Shown here: positions 55,632-63,696 of the stretch, piece by piece | How positions within the stretch are numbered: the first letter of the stretch is position 1 | Layout of the letters: each line of letters starts with the position of its first letter | Assembly (NCBI GenBank): GCA_947245585.1 | Contig: CAMXPV010000002.1 | Span: 99,083-163,082 of the forward strand | Reading direction: 5' to 3' | Origin: an uncultured Lachnospiraceae bacterium | GTDB taxonomy: Bacteria > Bacillota > Clostridia > Lachnospirales > Lachnospiraceae | Length of the DNA: 64,000 nt | Program-made: the position numbers and the translations under genes | Notes under the pieces: model-generated | What the model saw: only the letters and a program-made list of their open reading frames with translations | The model's database searches: none | Told to the model about the DNA's origin: nothing

Positions 55632-56324
55632 TTAGAACAATCCGAAAATTTGTCCATATCCATAAGTCAACTGCATATCGGTCATGACTGGCACTCGTTT
55701 CCATGCCAAGCTGCCTTCTGCCATTCTGCCTGAACAATTAAGATTGCTACAGTCAACGCAAATGCCTCTACACCTGACCTTATCATCCCGCGTAAGTTCT
55801 GCAATAAATGCAACACTCTTTTTCGGCAGCATACAAAAAGCTGAATTACAGGTAATCAGCGGCGTAAGCGTTTTTAACAGCTCTGGCAGCATCTCCAAAG
55901 GAAAATCTTCCTCACTTCCAAGAAAATGATATTTCGCAACATGCCAGTCCGTATTTTTCTGAATATAGCAGTTATAAGCGGCATATCCCTGCAATAGAAA
56001 TTCGCCTGCCAGTACCTCAATCATATAGCTATGTGACAACATTTTTCTTTCACTATATCTTTCCTGTAAACAATCTATACCGTTACCTAAAGACATAACA
56101 ACTTGCTCATATATCACGCTGTACGATTCACTTTGATGCTTATTTTTCCCAGAATATACGCTTTTCTCCCAAAAGGCTTCTTCACGCATCAATGGCAGCA
56201 TTTCTTCAGCCACTGCTTGAAATTCATGTATTTGTGTTTCATCGTAATGGAATTTTTTGCGTACTTCCTCTAAAAAAGTAGGTGACAAAAATTTATCCAA
56301 TACATTCGGAAAAAACGCTGCCAT
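55632..56324 (-). CDS. Hypothetical protein with Cys-rich C terminus, cobalamin-adjacent
   Basis: A 230-residue soluble protein. A helical N-terminal part (LSPTFLEEVRKKFHYDETQIHEFQAV) is followed by a central region with FLLQGYAAYNCYIQKNTDWHVAKYHFLG and a C-terminal Cys cluster CRGICVDCSNLNC (CX3CX2CX4C) that could hold a metal or Fe-S centre. The layout resembles proteins annotated as methionine synthase activation-like in Clostridia, but I cannot confirm that. It lies upstream of the riboswitch on the same strand, so it is transcribed separately. Confidence 0.6.
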   Translation of the reverse strand: MAAFFPNVLDKFLSPTFLEEVRKKFHYDETQIHEFQAVAEEMLPLMREEAFWEKSVYSGKNKHQSESYSVIYEQVVMSLGNGIDCLQERYSERKMLSHSYMIEVLAGEFLLQGYAAYNCYIQKNTDWHVAKYHFLGSEEDFPLEMLPELLKTLTPLITCNSAFCMLPKKSVAFIAELTRDDKVRCRGICVDCSNLNCSGRMAEGSLAWKRVPVMTDMQLTYGYGQIFGLF

Positions 56325-56510
56325 TTGATTTCCTCCTAATTTTTTCGTATTTATTTTAAATCTAAATGAAACCCTACGGACACAATAAACATAATATTTG
56401 AATTATATCATAACCGAACAAATTTTGTATGCCTTTTAAGAAATATCCCCTTCTAATTATTTTTCTGTATTTTATGGTCTTTACCCTGACTAAAAACAAG
56501 TTTTTCTTTG

Positions 56511-58208
56511 CTACCTCGCCCCTTTATCCTTTTGCCTTGCCTGATGCTCTCGTCTGCTTTCCCTTTCTTTTACCTCATGCTGTTTCTGTCTAAGCCGTTC
56601 TTTTATGCTCATGATATCGTTTGCTTTTTCTCCGTGAATTTTCTCATACTCCGCACGAGCTGCCTGATACTCAAGATTCTCTCTCTTTGATGCATCAAAT
56701 TCCCTATAGAATGCCTGAACAGAGTCAAAGTTATATTCTTTCACGATGGATGAAAGCCGCTTTTTCATATTGGCAATCTGGTTGTCGATACTGTCAATCT
56801 CCTGCTGTAATTCCTTCCGTCTTCCACCCTTAAAGATACCCATACATTCGGATAATTCCTTTTTCAGCTTATCGCGCTTTTTCTCACGCTCAAAAATTGC
56901 TTTATTCTGCTCTTTGAGCTTACTGTCAATCTCTTTCAGAAGGGGATATTTACTTGCGAGTACGGAAGGTTTTGGTTGCGGCGGTCTTTCTGTTTCCAAC
57001 CTATTTGTTTCGGCAGGAACAGATTTTTGTTCTGCTTTTATCTGTTCGATTATAGATTTTTTGACTGTGACAGTATTTTTCTGCTGTGACTGTTCTGCTT
57101 TATTCTGCATATCCGTTTCTTGGCGCAGATTAACAGAAAATGGTATCTTTTTCTTTTCCTGCTGAGTCGCCGAACCAGCTTTTACATGGGCATGACTTTC
57201 CATTTCTTTTGGTATTTCCTTTATGGCATCAGCAGCTTTATCAATAACTTTTTCCGCTATATCCATTACCTTTTGCATAGCTTTTATAATCAGACACTTT
57301 AATAATAAAATCGCCGCCCTGACAATCTCCCCGAACAGCTCCGGCTTGTTACCGTTCTGCTCCACAGATTCCTTTACCTTTTCCGTGATTTCTGTCTTTT
57401 TCAGTTCCACAACCTCCGTCTCGGATACGCCGCTTATAATAGCACGGTCAACAGCCCTGTTCCATTCCATGCGGATTTCATTGTCTGCTTTTATCGCCTC
57501 CGCTTTGGGATTATTTTTACCGACTTTCTTTGTGGCAAGGTACGGACCGTTTTTATCAAATATGCCGAGCCTGTCCTTATCGTCAATCACCATCTGGTTA
57601 ATCAGATCCGTATATAATACTTTTATCTCATCCAGAAAAGATTCCTGCTTGAAGCGTCCGTCTTTTACAGTAAAAATCCTGCGTTCATACGCTTCGCCTT
57701 TTTTGATGATTTTACAGCCCTTGCGGATATTTCCGTCCCCGCCAAGTATCTCTTTCTTTGTCCGCACATGACGCCCCTGCTCGTCATAGAACATATTCCG
57801 GGTGGCAGTCTTTTCTTCCGGCTGGTCTAACCGTTTCCTCTCCGCAAATATCATATGGATATGCAGGTTTGTTTTCCGTTTGTTATGATGAAGTGCAGCA
57901 AAACACTCCACGCCGTACCTATCCTTAAATCCGTCAACCATCCTTTTCAGCAGCTCATCATGGTCATGGTTGATGAAACTTTCCGGCAGGGCGATCATCA
58001 GCTCCCTTGCTTCGATGCACTTTCCATTCGTCCCGCTTTTTTCAAATTCTTCCTGATTACACTTGGCAAGTTCCCGCCAGAACGCCCTGTCCGGCTCCGT
58101 TGCATAGACTTCATACAGATGCTCCTGTTTGGCATGGCTTGAAATATAAGTGATGCGCCCCGATAAATCATGCAGTTTTGCCATTTCTATAAATGAATTT
58201 CTCCTCAT
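56511..58208 (-). CDS. mobL: MobA/MobL-family relaxase
   Basis: About 565 residues. The N-terminal relaxase domain (about 1-200) includes NSFIEMAKLHDLSGRITYISS, ARELMIALPESF and the metal-binding three-His motif in HHNKRKTNLHIHMIFAERKR. The remainder is a long Lys/Glu-rich linker and a coiled coil (about 415-530) with a basic tail. It nicks one strand at oriT and leads DNA transfer when helped by a conjugative element. The ATG at 58208 follows AAAGGAAAATCG. Upstream are the presumed oriT and hairpin array. No type IV secretion genes are visible, so the element is at least mobilizable. Confidence 0.9.
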   Translation of the reverse strand: MRRNSFIEMAKLHDLSGRITYISSHAKQEHLYEVYATEPDRAFWRELAKCNQEEFEKSGTNGKCIEARELMIALPESFINHDHDELLKRMVDGFKDRYGVECFAALHHNKRKTNLHIHMIFAERKRLDQPEEKTATRNMFYDEQGRHVRTKKEILGGDGNIRKGCKIIKKGEAYERRIFTVKDGRFKQESFLDEIKVLYTDLINQMVIDDKDRLGIFDKNGPYLATKKVGKNNPKAEAIKADNEIRMEWNRAVDRAIISGVSETEVVELKKTEITEKVKESVEQNGNKPELFGEIVRAAILLLKCLIIKAMQKVMDIAEKVIDKAADAIKEIPKEMESHAHVKAGSATQQEKKKIPFSVNLRQETDMQNKAEQSQQKNTVTVKKSIIEQIKAEQKSVPAETNRLETERPPQPKPSVLASKYPLLKEIDSKLKEQNKAIFEREKKRDKLKKELSECMGIFKGGRRKELQQEIDSIDNQIANMKKRLSSIVKEYNFDSVQAFYREFDASKRENLEYQAARAEYEKIHGEKANDIMSIKERLRQKQHEVKERESRREHQARQKDKGAR

Positions 58209-58314
58209 ATGCGATTTTCCTTTCTTTTTATAGATAATCTGCCGCCGCAGATTTTTGTGAGCAGTCATTATCAGACGTCTGTCTGCGAACCGATGTCCGA
58301 ATACGGGCAATTTA

Positions 58315-58552
58315 CGGCTGTCGCTTTCTGACAGCCGCATAAGGGCTTCGTTTTATGAAGTCCCTATGACGATGCTGCACATCTGCCCTGAAATGTAGCC
58401 GTAAGCAGCATCGCCATTCATGCGCCCGTCCTCTGGGCGGTATGGATAAATACAGTCCGGCTCTTTCGGACTGTAAATTTGCGCAGGCGCAAATTTGCCC
58501 CCTGCAAGGGCGAAATCCCCGGAGTACAAAACGAAGTTTTGTGCGTAGGGTG
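58315..58552. other. Candidate origin of transfer (cluster of inverted repeats)
   Basis: Dense inverted repeats lie directly upstream of the relaxase gene. CGGCTGTC/GACAGCCG is at 58315-58337, CGATGCTGC/GCAGCATCG at 58370-58413, ACAGTCCG/CGGACTGT at 58452-58474, and the 10-bp palindrome AAATTTGCGC/GCGCAAATTT at 58475-58496. At the end, hairpin ACAAAAC-GAA-GTTTTGT (58526-58542) is followed by GCGTAGGGTG, an arrangement like the hairpin-plus-nick layout of MobQ-type origins. The nick site is not proven. Confidence 0.5.
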
Positions 58553-58740
58553 TATTTCGCTCTCAAACGCCGAGGGCTTAGGGAAGGGCTTACGCCCTCC
58601 CCCGGAAATTAGTTCCTGACACTCCCCGAACCACTCCAAAGCCGTTCGTAGAGCAGATGCTTCACAGACATCAAAAAACCGCCTGCCTGAAAACTGGTAT
58701 TCCAGCTTCAAAACAGACGGCTACATTTACGCCTTTATTT

Positions 58741-58850
58741 GCAGCCTTCCGGCTGCTCTTTGCCCTTATTTTGCGGGCTTAAATGCCCGCCCTTTATTAT
58801 GCAGCCTTATATGGCTGCCCTTTGTCCTTGTTTTGTAGCCTTTCGGCTAC
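58741..58850 (-). repeat. Array of four covarying hairpins
   Basis: Four 6-bp stems at 58741, 58773, 58801 and 58835: GCAGCC/GGCTGC, GCGGGC/GCCCGC, GCAGCC/GGCTGC, GTAGCC/GGCTAC. Stem bases change in pairs, keeping the pairing. On the minus strand the first and last loops are GGAA and GAAA (GNRA tetraloops), the middle ones ATTTAA and ATATAA. Linkers share an AAGG(A/G)CAAAGG-like word. Tandem period 28-34 bases. Non-coding; no gene in 58209-58961. Confidence 0.75.
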
Positions 58851-58910
58851 CCTTTGTCCTTATTTTCTTAAAATACAGCTACATTCACGCTTAATCATAG
58901 CGATTTTCAT

Positions 58911-58950
58911 AAAAATAAGGCTACAGTAAAACCAATTACCATAGCCTTAT
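58911..58950 (-). terminator. Terminator after the ParR-like gene
   Basis: ATAAGGCTA / TAGCCTTAT, 9 bp, with an 18-base loop, followed by TTTT on the minus strand. It starts 12 bases after the stop of the ParR-like gene. Confidence 0.7.
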
Positions 58951-58961
58951 CCATAACCATA

Positions 58962-59456
58962 TTAAAATGCGTCAAAATCAATCAGTTCATTGTCCGGCGG
59001 CTCTGTGGAATGCTCTGCTTCGGCATCTCCGCTCTGCGCCGTTTCATTTTTCGGAGCAGTGCCATTCATGGCACCATTTCCTGTCCCGTCTGCCAATGCC
59101 TGCCCGCACACCATGCCGCCCTGTGCCGACACATAAGCTCCCATAGGAACAGATAAGGAAAAAGCCTGCATCTGCGCCATATACATCCCGAACAGCGTCG
59201 GAAGGTTGGACAGCACTTTCTTCTCCACCGCTTCCACGATACGCTCCGCAAAAGCGTCCTCTTTCTCCCTCGTTTCAAGATACGGATCATTTCTCATTGC
59301 TACACATCTGTCGTAATAATCGTTGACCGCCTGTATCACAAATTTATTCTGTGACTTGAACATCTGCCGAACCTTTTGGGAGTGCAGAAGCTCCCATGCC
59401 CTGCACTCGTCCGCCTTTTCCGTGTTGAACCGGATATTGTGGTTTTTACTTTTCAT
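58962..59456 (-). CDS. ParR-like DNA-binding protein (segregation partner)
   Basis: A 164-residue protein with a ribbon-helix-helix-like N terminus (NHNIRFNTEKADECRAWELL and FKSQNKFVIQAVNDYYDR), a central helical part and an acidic tail (EPPDNELIDFDAF). Directly downstream of a ParM-like actin with 14 bases between, it fits the ParR role of binding parC and coupling it to the filament. Identity rests on context and the fold pattern. Confidence 0.65.
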   Translation of the reverse strand: MKSKNHNIRFNTEKADECRAWELLHSQKVRQMFKSQNKFVIQAVNDYYDRCVAMRNDPYLETREKEDAFAERIVEAVEKKVLSNLPTLFGMYMAQMQAFSLSVPMGAYVSAQGGMVCGQALADGTGNGAMNGTAPKNETAQSGDAEAEHSTEPPDNELIDFDAF

Positions 59457-59470
59457 TCGGATGCGCCCCC

Positions 59471-60421
59471 TTATCCGGCTGATGCCATTGCTTTCTGCCT
59501 GCGGAGTTTCATATAGCAGAAATATTCGTATCCTTTGGCATTTGCCCGTATGTCATGGTTGAAGGTAACATTGTCACGGTCATAATCCCCGACAAGCTCC
59601 ACAACCTTTGCCCCACCACCCATGACATACAGCTTCATAAGGTTAGGATTATAGCCGTGCGCCTTCAGTTCCGCAAATATCTTATCCACATAAGATTTTG
59701 CCGCTTCCTCCATGAGCGCCTTGTATTCATCTCCTATATCAGTGCTGCCATATCTGAGATAATTCTCAATGATCTCCGCCGGAAGTTCCTCCGCTTTCCT
59801 ATCCAGAATGAGACTGCGGATCGCCATAAAACATTCATTTGCACCCAGCTTCACCGTCCACGACTTGCTCTCGCTCGCCTTTCCATTGTTCAGTATCATT
59901 ACATTCATCGTCCCGTTGCCGATATCCGCTACCATGTGCATCCCCTTGAAATCCGGCAGGCTCTCCGCTACCGCCGCATAACACTGCGGCATGACCGTAC
60001 AGTCAACGATGTCAACCGTATATCGTTTACCTGCATATTTATAATCTACATGGCGGTTCTGCATCATATATTCACGGAAGGAATCCCTCTGTGCCTGCAC
60101 CCATTTTAACGGAAGCCCTACCGCAAGGTGTATCTTTGCAGCCGATAACCCTCTCGCTTTCAGCTCCTTTGCAATGGCGGCAAGGGTAAGGATATAATTA
60201 TCGTCATCCATGTTCTTTTCAGCAACAAAATCCTTATGCCCCTCGCCAATAGTGTAATAGCTGCCCTCGTATTCCAGATAGTCTCTTGTAAAGACAGGCG
60301 GCTGACTGCTCCTGCTCACGGAAGTCGGGAAACAGCACCTTGCCGTCTTATAATTCCCATAGCCTGCATCGACTCCTAAAATAATTGTCCCGTTCATGTT
60401 GTAATCTCTAAGTTTTGCCAT
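59471..60421 (-). CDS. parM: ParM/Alp-like actin-family segregation ATPase
   Basis: A 316-residue actin-like protein: phosphate-1 GVDAGYGNYKTA, phosphate-2 MVADIGNGTMNVMIL, adenosine-loop YVMGGGAKVVEL, and LPLKWVQAQRDSFR in between. It polymerises to move plasmid or excised-element copies apart. Following the recombinase gene and preceding the ParR-like gene, it suggests that the element exists at times as an extrachromosomal circle. Confidence 0.85.
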   Translation of the reverse strand: MAKLRDYNMNGTIILGVDAGYGNYKTARCCFPTSVSRSSQPPVFTRDYLEYEGSYYTIGEGHKDFVAEKNMDDDNYILTLAAIAKELKARGLSAAKIHLAVGLPLKWVQAQRDSFREYMMQNRHVDYKYAGKRYTVDIVDCTVMPQCYAAVAESLPDFKGMHMVADIGNGTMNVMILNNGKASESKSWTVKLGANECFMAIRSLILDRKAEELPAEIIENYLRYGSTDIGDEYKALMEEAAKSYVDKIFAELKAHGYNPNLMKLYVMGGGAKVVELVGDYDRDNVTFNHDIRANAKGYEYFCYMKLRRQKAMASAG

Positions 60422-60460
60422 ATCAAAATCCTCACTTTCATGCTTGTTGTTATTATCAAA

Positions 60461-62434
60461 CTATCTGCCATATTTTGCTTTCACTTCCTCTTTGGTCGGA
60501 AGGCTGCCCTCTACAATAATCTTGTTTTCCCCTGCTACCATAGATGCAACCTGTTCCGTGCCGTCCGTATGCAGGAGTCCGTCCGCTGATGCTTCCGCCT
60601 CCGCTATCTGTTTCTGTTTGTCCGCCTCCCTTGCTCCTTCAATCACACGCCGGATTTCCGGTCTGTGCTTTTTACGGTATTCTTTCAGGTAGGCACGGCT
60701 GTATGCACGGCGTTTCCGCTTCTTTTCCTCCGCCGCCATTTCTTCCTCGGAAAGCTCCTGCGCCGGAAGCTCCACCTTCCCGATATAATTTAAGAAAATC
60801 TCGATCTCCTGCACACGTTCCCCGTCGATTTCCTCTATTTTATGCACCATGACCTTATCAACAAATTCATTCACAATGGCGGGCGTGAGTTCCTGAATGT
60901 CGGTGTACTTGCGGACAAGGGAAAGAAATTCCTCCGTCCTATCCGTGTCATCCTCAAACTGTGCAAGTTTTTCACGGATTTCCTGCATGGAGATTTCGAG
61001 CTCCTGCTGTTCCTTCTCATAATCGGAAGAAAGCATTTCATACCGTCTGTCCGGCAGCTTCCCCATTGCATTGTCCTCGTACACTTTTTTAATCAGCAGG
61101 TCAAGGTCTGCAAAACGTTTCTCTTTTTTGGAAAGTTCTGCTTTCAATTTTTTGACCTCGCCTTTATCCCTGACCTCTGATGCGCTCCGCGTATTTTTTA
61201 TAAACGCCGCCTCGTCCATGCGGACGCTTTTTAAGGCATACCGTATCGTTTCAAGGATAAGCTGCTTTACCGTGTCCTCTTTTAAGGAATGGGAAAAGCA
61301 CACCTGCTTATACTGCTTCCTGCTGCTGTTGTAAGTGCCGCAGTTAAAGCCTGCGGATGTGCGCTCTGTCCCACCGTTCGGGATACCCCTCCAGTCTCTT
61401 GCCGCCCTTGTCGTGCTTCTGCGGTAGTGCATTTTTCCGCCGCAGTCCGCACAGTAGAGCTTTCCGGTCAGCAGGCTTCCTTCCCCGCTGGTATCCACTC
61501 TCCGCACCGTCTTTCTTAATTCCTGCACCAGATACCACGTCCTGCGGTCTACGATTGGTTCATGGGTATCCTGAAAAACAAGTATCTCATCACTGCTATT
61601 CTTAACAGCTTTCTTATCCTTATAGGATTCCTTGTGGCTGCGGAAATTTACGGTATCACCCATATATTCCGGTCTTTCCAGTATCCGCACCACCGATCCG
61701 CCCGTCCAGTTGTAGGGAGTTTCAAAATCGCACATGGTCTGGTAATTGCCCCTCTGCCTTGTCGCCTGATAAAAGGACGGTTTCTCCACCTTTTCCTCCG
61801 TAAGCCGCTTTGCGATCTGGTACGGTCCCATGCCCTCCACGGTCAGACGGAAAATCTTTCTCACAACCTCCGCCGCTTCTTCGTCAACGAGCCAGTGGTT
61901 TTTATCCTCCGTATCTTTCACAAAGCCGTATGGCGGATTGCTTGTGATCGGTTTTCCTTCTTTCCCTTTTGCCCGCAAAACTGCGGTGATCTTCCTGCTG
62001 CAGTCACGCAGATACCATTCGTTCATGATATTCAAAAAAGGGGCGAATTCACTGCTGGTGTTGTTGTCACTGTCAACACCGTTGGAAACAGCGATAAAAC
62101 GGACACCTTTTTCCCGGAAGAATACCTCCGTGTAGAATCCTACCTGAAGGTAATCCCTCCCGACACGGCTCATGTCCTTTACTATGACTGTGCCGATGTC
62201 GCCGTTTTCAATCCGGCTTAACATCTGCTTCCATCCCGGTCTTTCAAAACTGCCGCCGGAAAATCCGTCATCCGTAAAATGCACCGTGTTCGTGTACCCG
62301 TTGTTTTTTGCATAATCCTCCAACATCTTTTTCTGGTTGACTATGCTGTTGCTGTCCCCCGCAAGATCATCGTCCCTTGAGAGCCGCTCATAAAGAGCTG
62401 TTATTCTGTTGTCTCCAGCCGTCCTGTTGTTCAT
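60461..62434 (-). CDS. tnpX: Large serine recombinase (TnpX-like)
   Basis: A 657-residue large serine recombinase. Resolvase domain with catalytic Ser19 in LYERLSRDDDL, then VKDMSRVGRDYLQVGFYTE; recombinase domain (NPPYGFVKD); zinc ribbon (CADCGGKMHYRR, with FNCGTYN and VCFSHSL); long coiled coil (about 425-500) and a DUF4368-like C terminus. It cuts and rejoins at the element ends to excise and insert it. Its ATG overlaps the small upstream gene (ATGA). Confidence 0.92.
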   Translation of the reverse strand: MNNRTAGDNRITALYERLSRDDDLAGDSNSIVNQKKMLEDYAKNNGYTNTVHFTDDGFSGGSFERPGWKQMLSRIENGDIGTVIVKDMSRVGRDYLQVGFYTEVFFREKGVRFIAVSNGVDSDNNTSSEFAPFLNIMNEWYLRDCSRKITAVLRAKGKEGKPITSNPPYGFVKDTEDKNHWLVDEEAAEVVRKIFRLTVEGMGPYQIAKRLTEEKVEKPSFYQATRQRGNYQTMCDFETPYNWTGGSVVRILERPEYMGDTVNFRSHKESYKDKKAVKNSSDEILVFQDTHEPIVDRRTWYLVQELRKTVRRVDTSGEGSLLTGKLYCADCGGKMHYRRSTTRAARDWRGIPNGGTERTSAGFNCGTYNSSRKQYKQVCFSHSLKEDTVKQLILETIRYALKSVRMDEAAFIKNTRSASEVRDKGEVKKLKAELSKKEKRFADLDLLIKKVYEDNAMGKLPDRRYEMLSSDYEKEQQELEISMQEIREKLAQFEDDTDRTEEFLSLVRKYTDIQELTPAIVNEFVDKVMVHKIEEIDGERVQEIEIFLNYIGKVELPAQELSEEEMAAEEKKRKRRAYSRAYLKEYRKKHRPEIRRVIEGAREADKQKQIAEAEASADGLLHTDGTEQVASMVAGENKIIVEGSLPTKEEVKAKYGR

Positions 62435-62676
62435 GTAGAACTCCTTTCCGGCGGCTGGCTCATCTGTGGTGAATCCATCTTAACATAACTTTCTGCGCCT
62501 GTCACCATTTCATTCAAAATTAACCGGGGAATTTTTTCATCCAGCGTGTCGGCATATCCCGAACCCGTATATACCCTGACCTTGAAAAGCGTCCCTCCGA
62601 TTCTTCTGTAAAAAAATCCAGCCGCAATCGGGCTGGTTTCTACCACATCGTTATTCAGTTTTACTGTCTCCATCAT
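62431..62676 (-). CDS. tnpW: Transposon-encoded protein TnpW-like
   Basis: An 81-residue protein (PIAAGFFYRRIGGTLFKVRVY, DTLDEKIPRLILNEM) that matches the TnpW family, commonly next to TnpX-type recombinases. The ATG at 62676 has AAGGATT upstream; a longer frame begins at 62721. It is translationally coupled to the recombinase. Confidence 0.75.
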   Translation of the reverse strand: MMETVKLNNDVVETSPIAAGFFYRRIGGTLFKVRVYTGSGYADTLDEKIPRLILNEMVTGAESYVKMDSPQMSQPPERSST

Positions 62677-62794
62677 GCAATCCTTTCTTGTGCGCAATCC
62701 CTTCTTGCGCTTCATACGCACATCCTTTATAATAGTTTCTGTGCTTCCGTTCTTAGTAACCTAATTTTGATTTTATCCGTAACCCATAAGCTGT

Positions 62795-62856
62795 TTCTCC
62801 TTTCCTGTAACCAATTTTTAGTTGGAAAGGATTACTCCTTTCACTAATAGGAGAAA
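62795..62856. promoter_or_regulatory. Overlapping inverted repeats in the divergent gap
   Basis: Between the divergent tnpW and sigma-like genes, TTTCTCCT (62795-62802) is inverted at 62849-62856, CCTTTCC (62799-62805) at 62824-62830, and GAAAGG-ATTACT-CCTTTC lies at 62825-62842. These could be operators for the element or an attachment-related site. Confidence 0.4.
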
Positions 62857-62930
62857 AACGGCTACAAAAACGGAAGTGTTTTTGAAAAAACAGCTGCAAA
62901 ATTTTATTTTTTGAAAAGGACTGGTCATAA

Positions 62931-63569
62931 ATGCCAAAATACGCCGAGCTTCCGGCATTCAGGGAGCAGAATTACATAACGGAATCGGACGGGGATATGC
63001 TCCACCGTGAAGCCCGCACGCTTGCCCTCCGGCGTATTGAGGAAAGCGCACGGACGGAAGATGATTTCCAAAAAGTCATTGAATGGTGGGATAAACTGGA
63101 CGAAAACAGGGAGCGGAGAGAAAGAGACCACGAAATAGGACGCTCCACTGTCCCTCTGGAATGGGATGCAGATGAATTGTACCTATCCGATAGACCGTCT
63201 TATGATATGGTTTTAAGAAAACTCCTGCTTGCAGGCGATTTTCTTGATCTCATATTTGACAGCCCGGAAACGATACATGAACTTGTCACGGATGCAGATT
63301 TATCGGAAATATTAAAGGAACTAAAGCCGCACCTTAAAAATATGCTCTATTATCTGTTCCTGCGTGATTATTCCGCAGCAGAGTATGCAGATAACATCGG
63401 GCAGTCCGACCGGAATATCCGGGGTATTAGAGAAACTGCACTGAAAAGAATACGGAAACTTTACAGCGGCATACTCGCATATAGGAAGGAAAACAGCCTG
63501 CCGATGACGCTTGATGAGAAGTATTTTCTTGCTAATGGTGTGCGGAAAAAACGCAAATCCAACGGATAA
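62931..63569 (+). CDS. Sigma-70 region 4-like HTH regulator of the mobile element
   Basis: A 212-residue soluble protein, divergent from the recombinase. N-terminal half is acidic-helical (EESARTEDDFQKVIEWWDKL). The C-terminal part has a helix-turn-helix like sigma-70 region 4: YLFLRDYSAAEYADNIGQSD then RNIRGIRETALKRIRKLYSG. Such proteins are common in Clostridial mobile elements and probably switch element genes. The ATG follows AAAAGGACTGG. Confidence 0.65.
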   Translation: MPKYAELPAFREQNYITESDGDMLHREARTLALRRIEESARTEDDFQKVIEWWDKLDENRERRERDHEIGRSTVPLEWDADELYLSDRPSYDMVLRKLLLAGDFLDLIFDSPETIHELVTDADLSEILKELKPHLKNMLYYLFLRDYSAAEYADNIGQSDRNIRGIRETALKRIRKLYSGILAYRKENSLPMTLDEKYFLANGVRKKRKSNG

Positions 63570-63696
63570 AAACATTAAATACAAATGTCCTGTGGCGGAA
63601 AATTGCAAACAGCTTGACCGATAACAAGTAACTGCTTATAATATAGGAAAGGTTACATCAAATGATGTGACAGGATTAATGGATTGGAGCTTTTCT

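Noticed and set aside
58312..58711. Short open frames upstream of the relaxase
   Set aside because: They cover the palindromic block, lack ribosome sites and read through hairpin arms; treated as non-coding oriT region.
58741..58850. CRISPR array
   Set aside because: Repeats are short hairpins with changing stems and no unique spacers of constant length; no cas genes.
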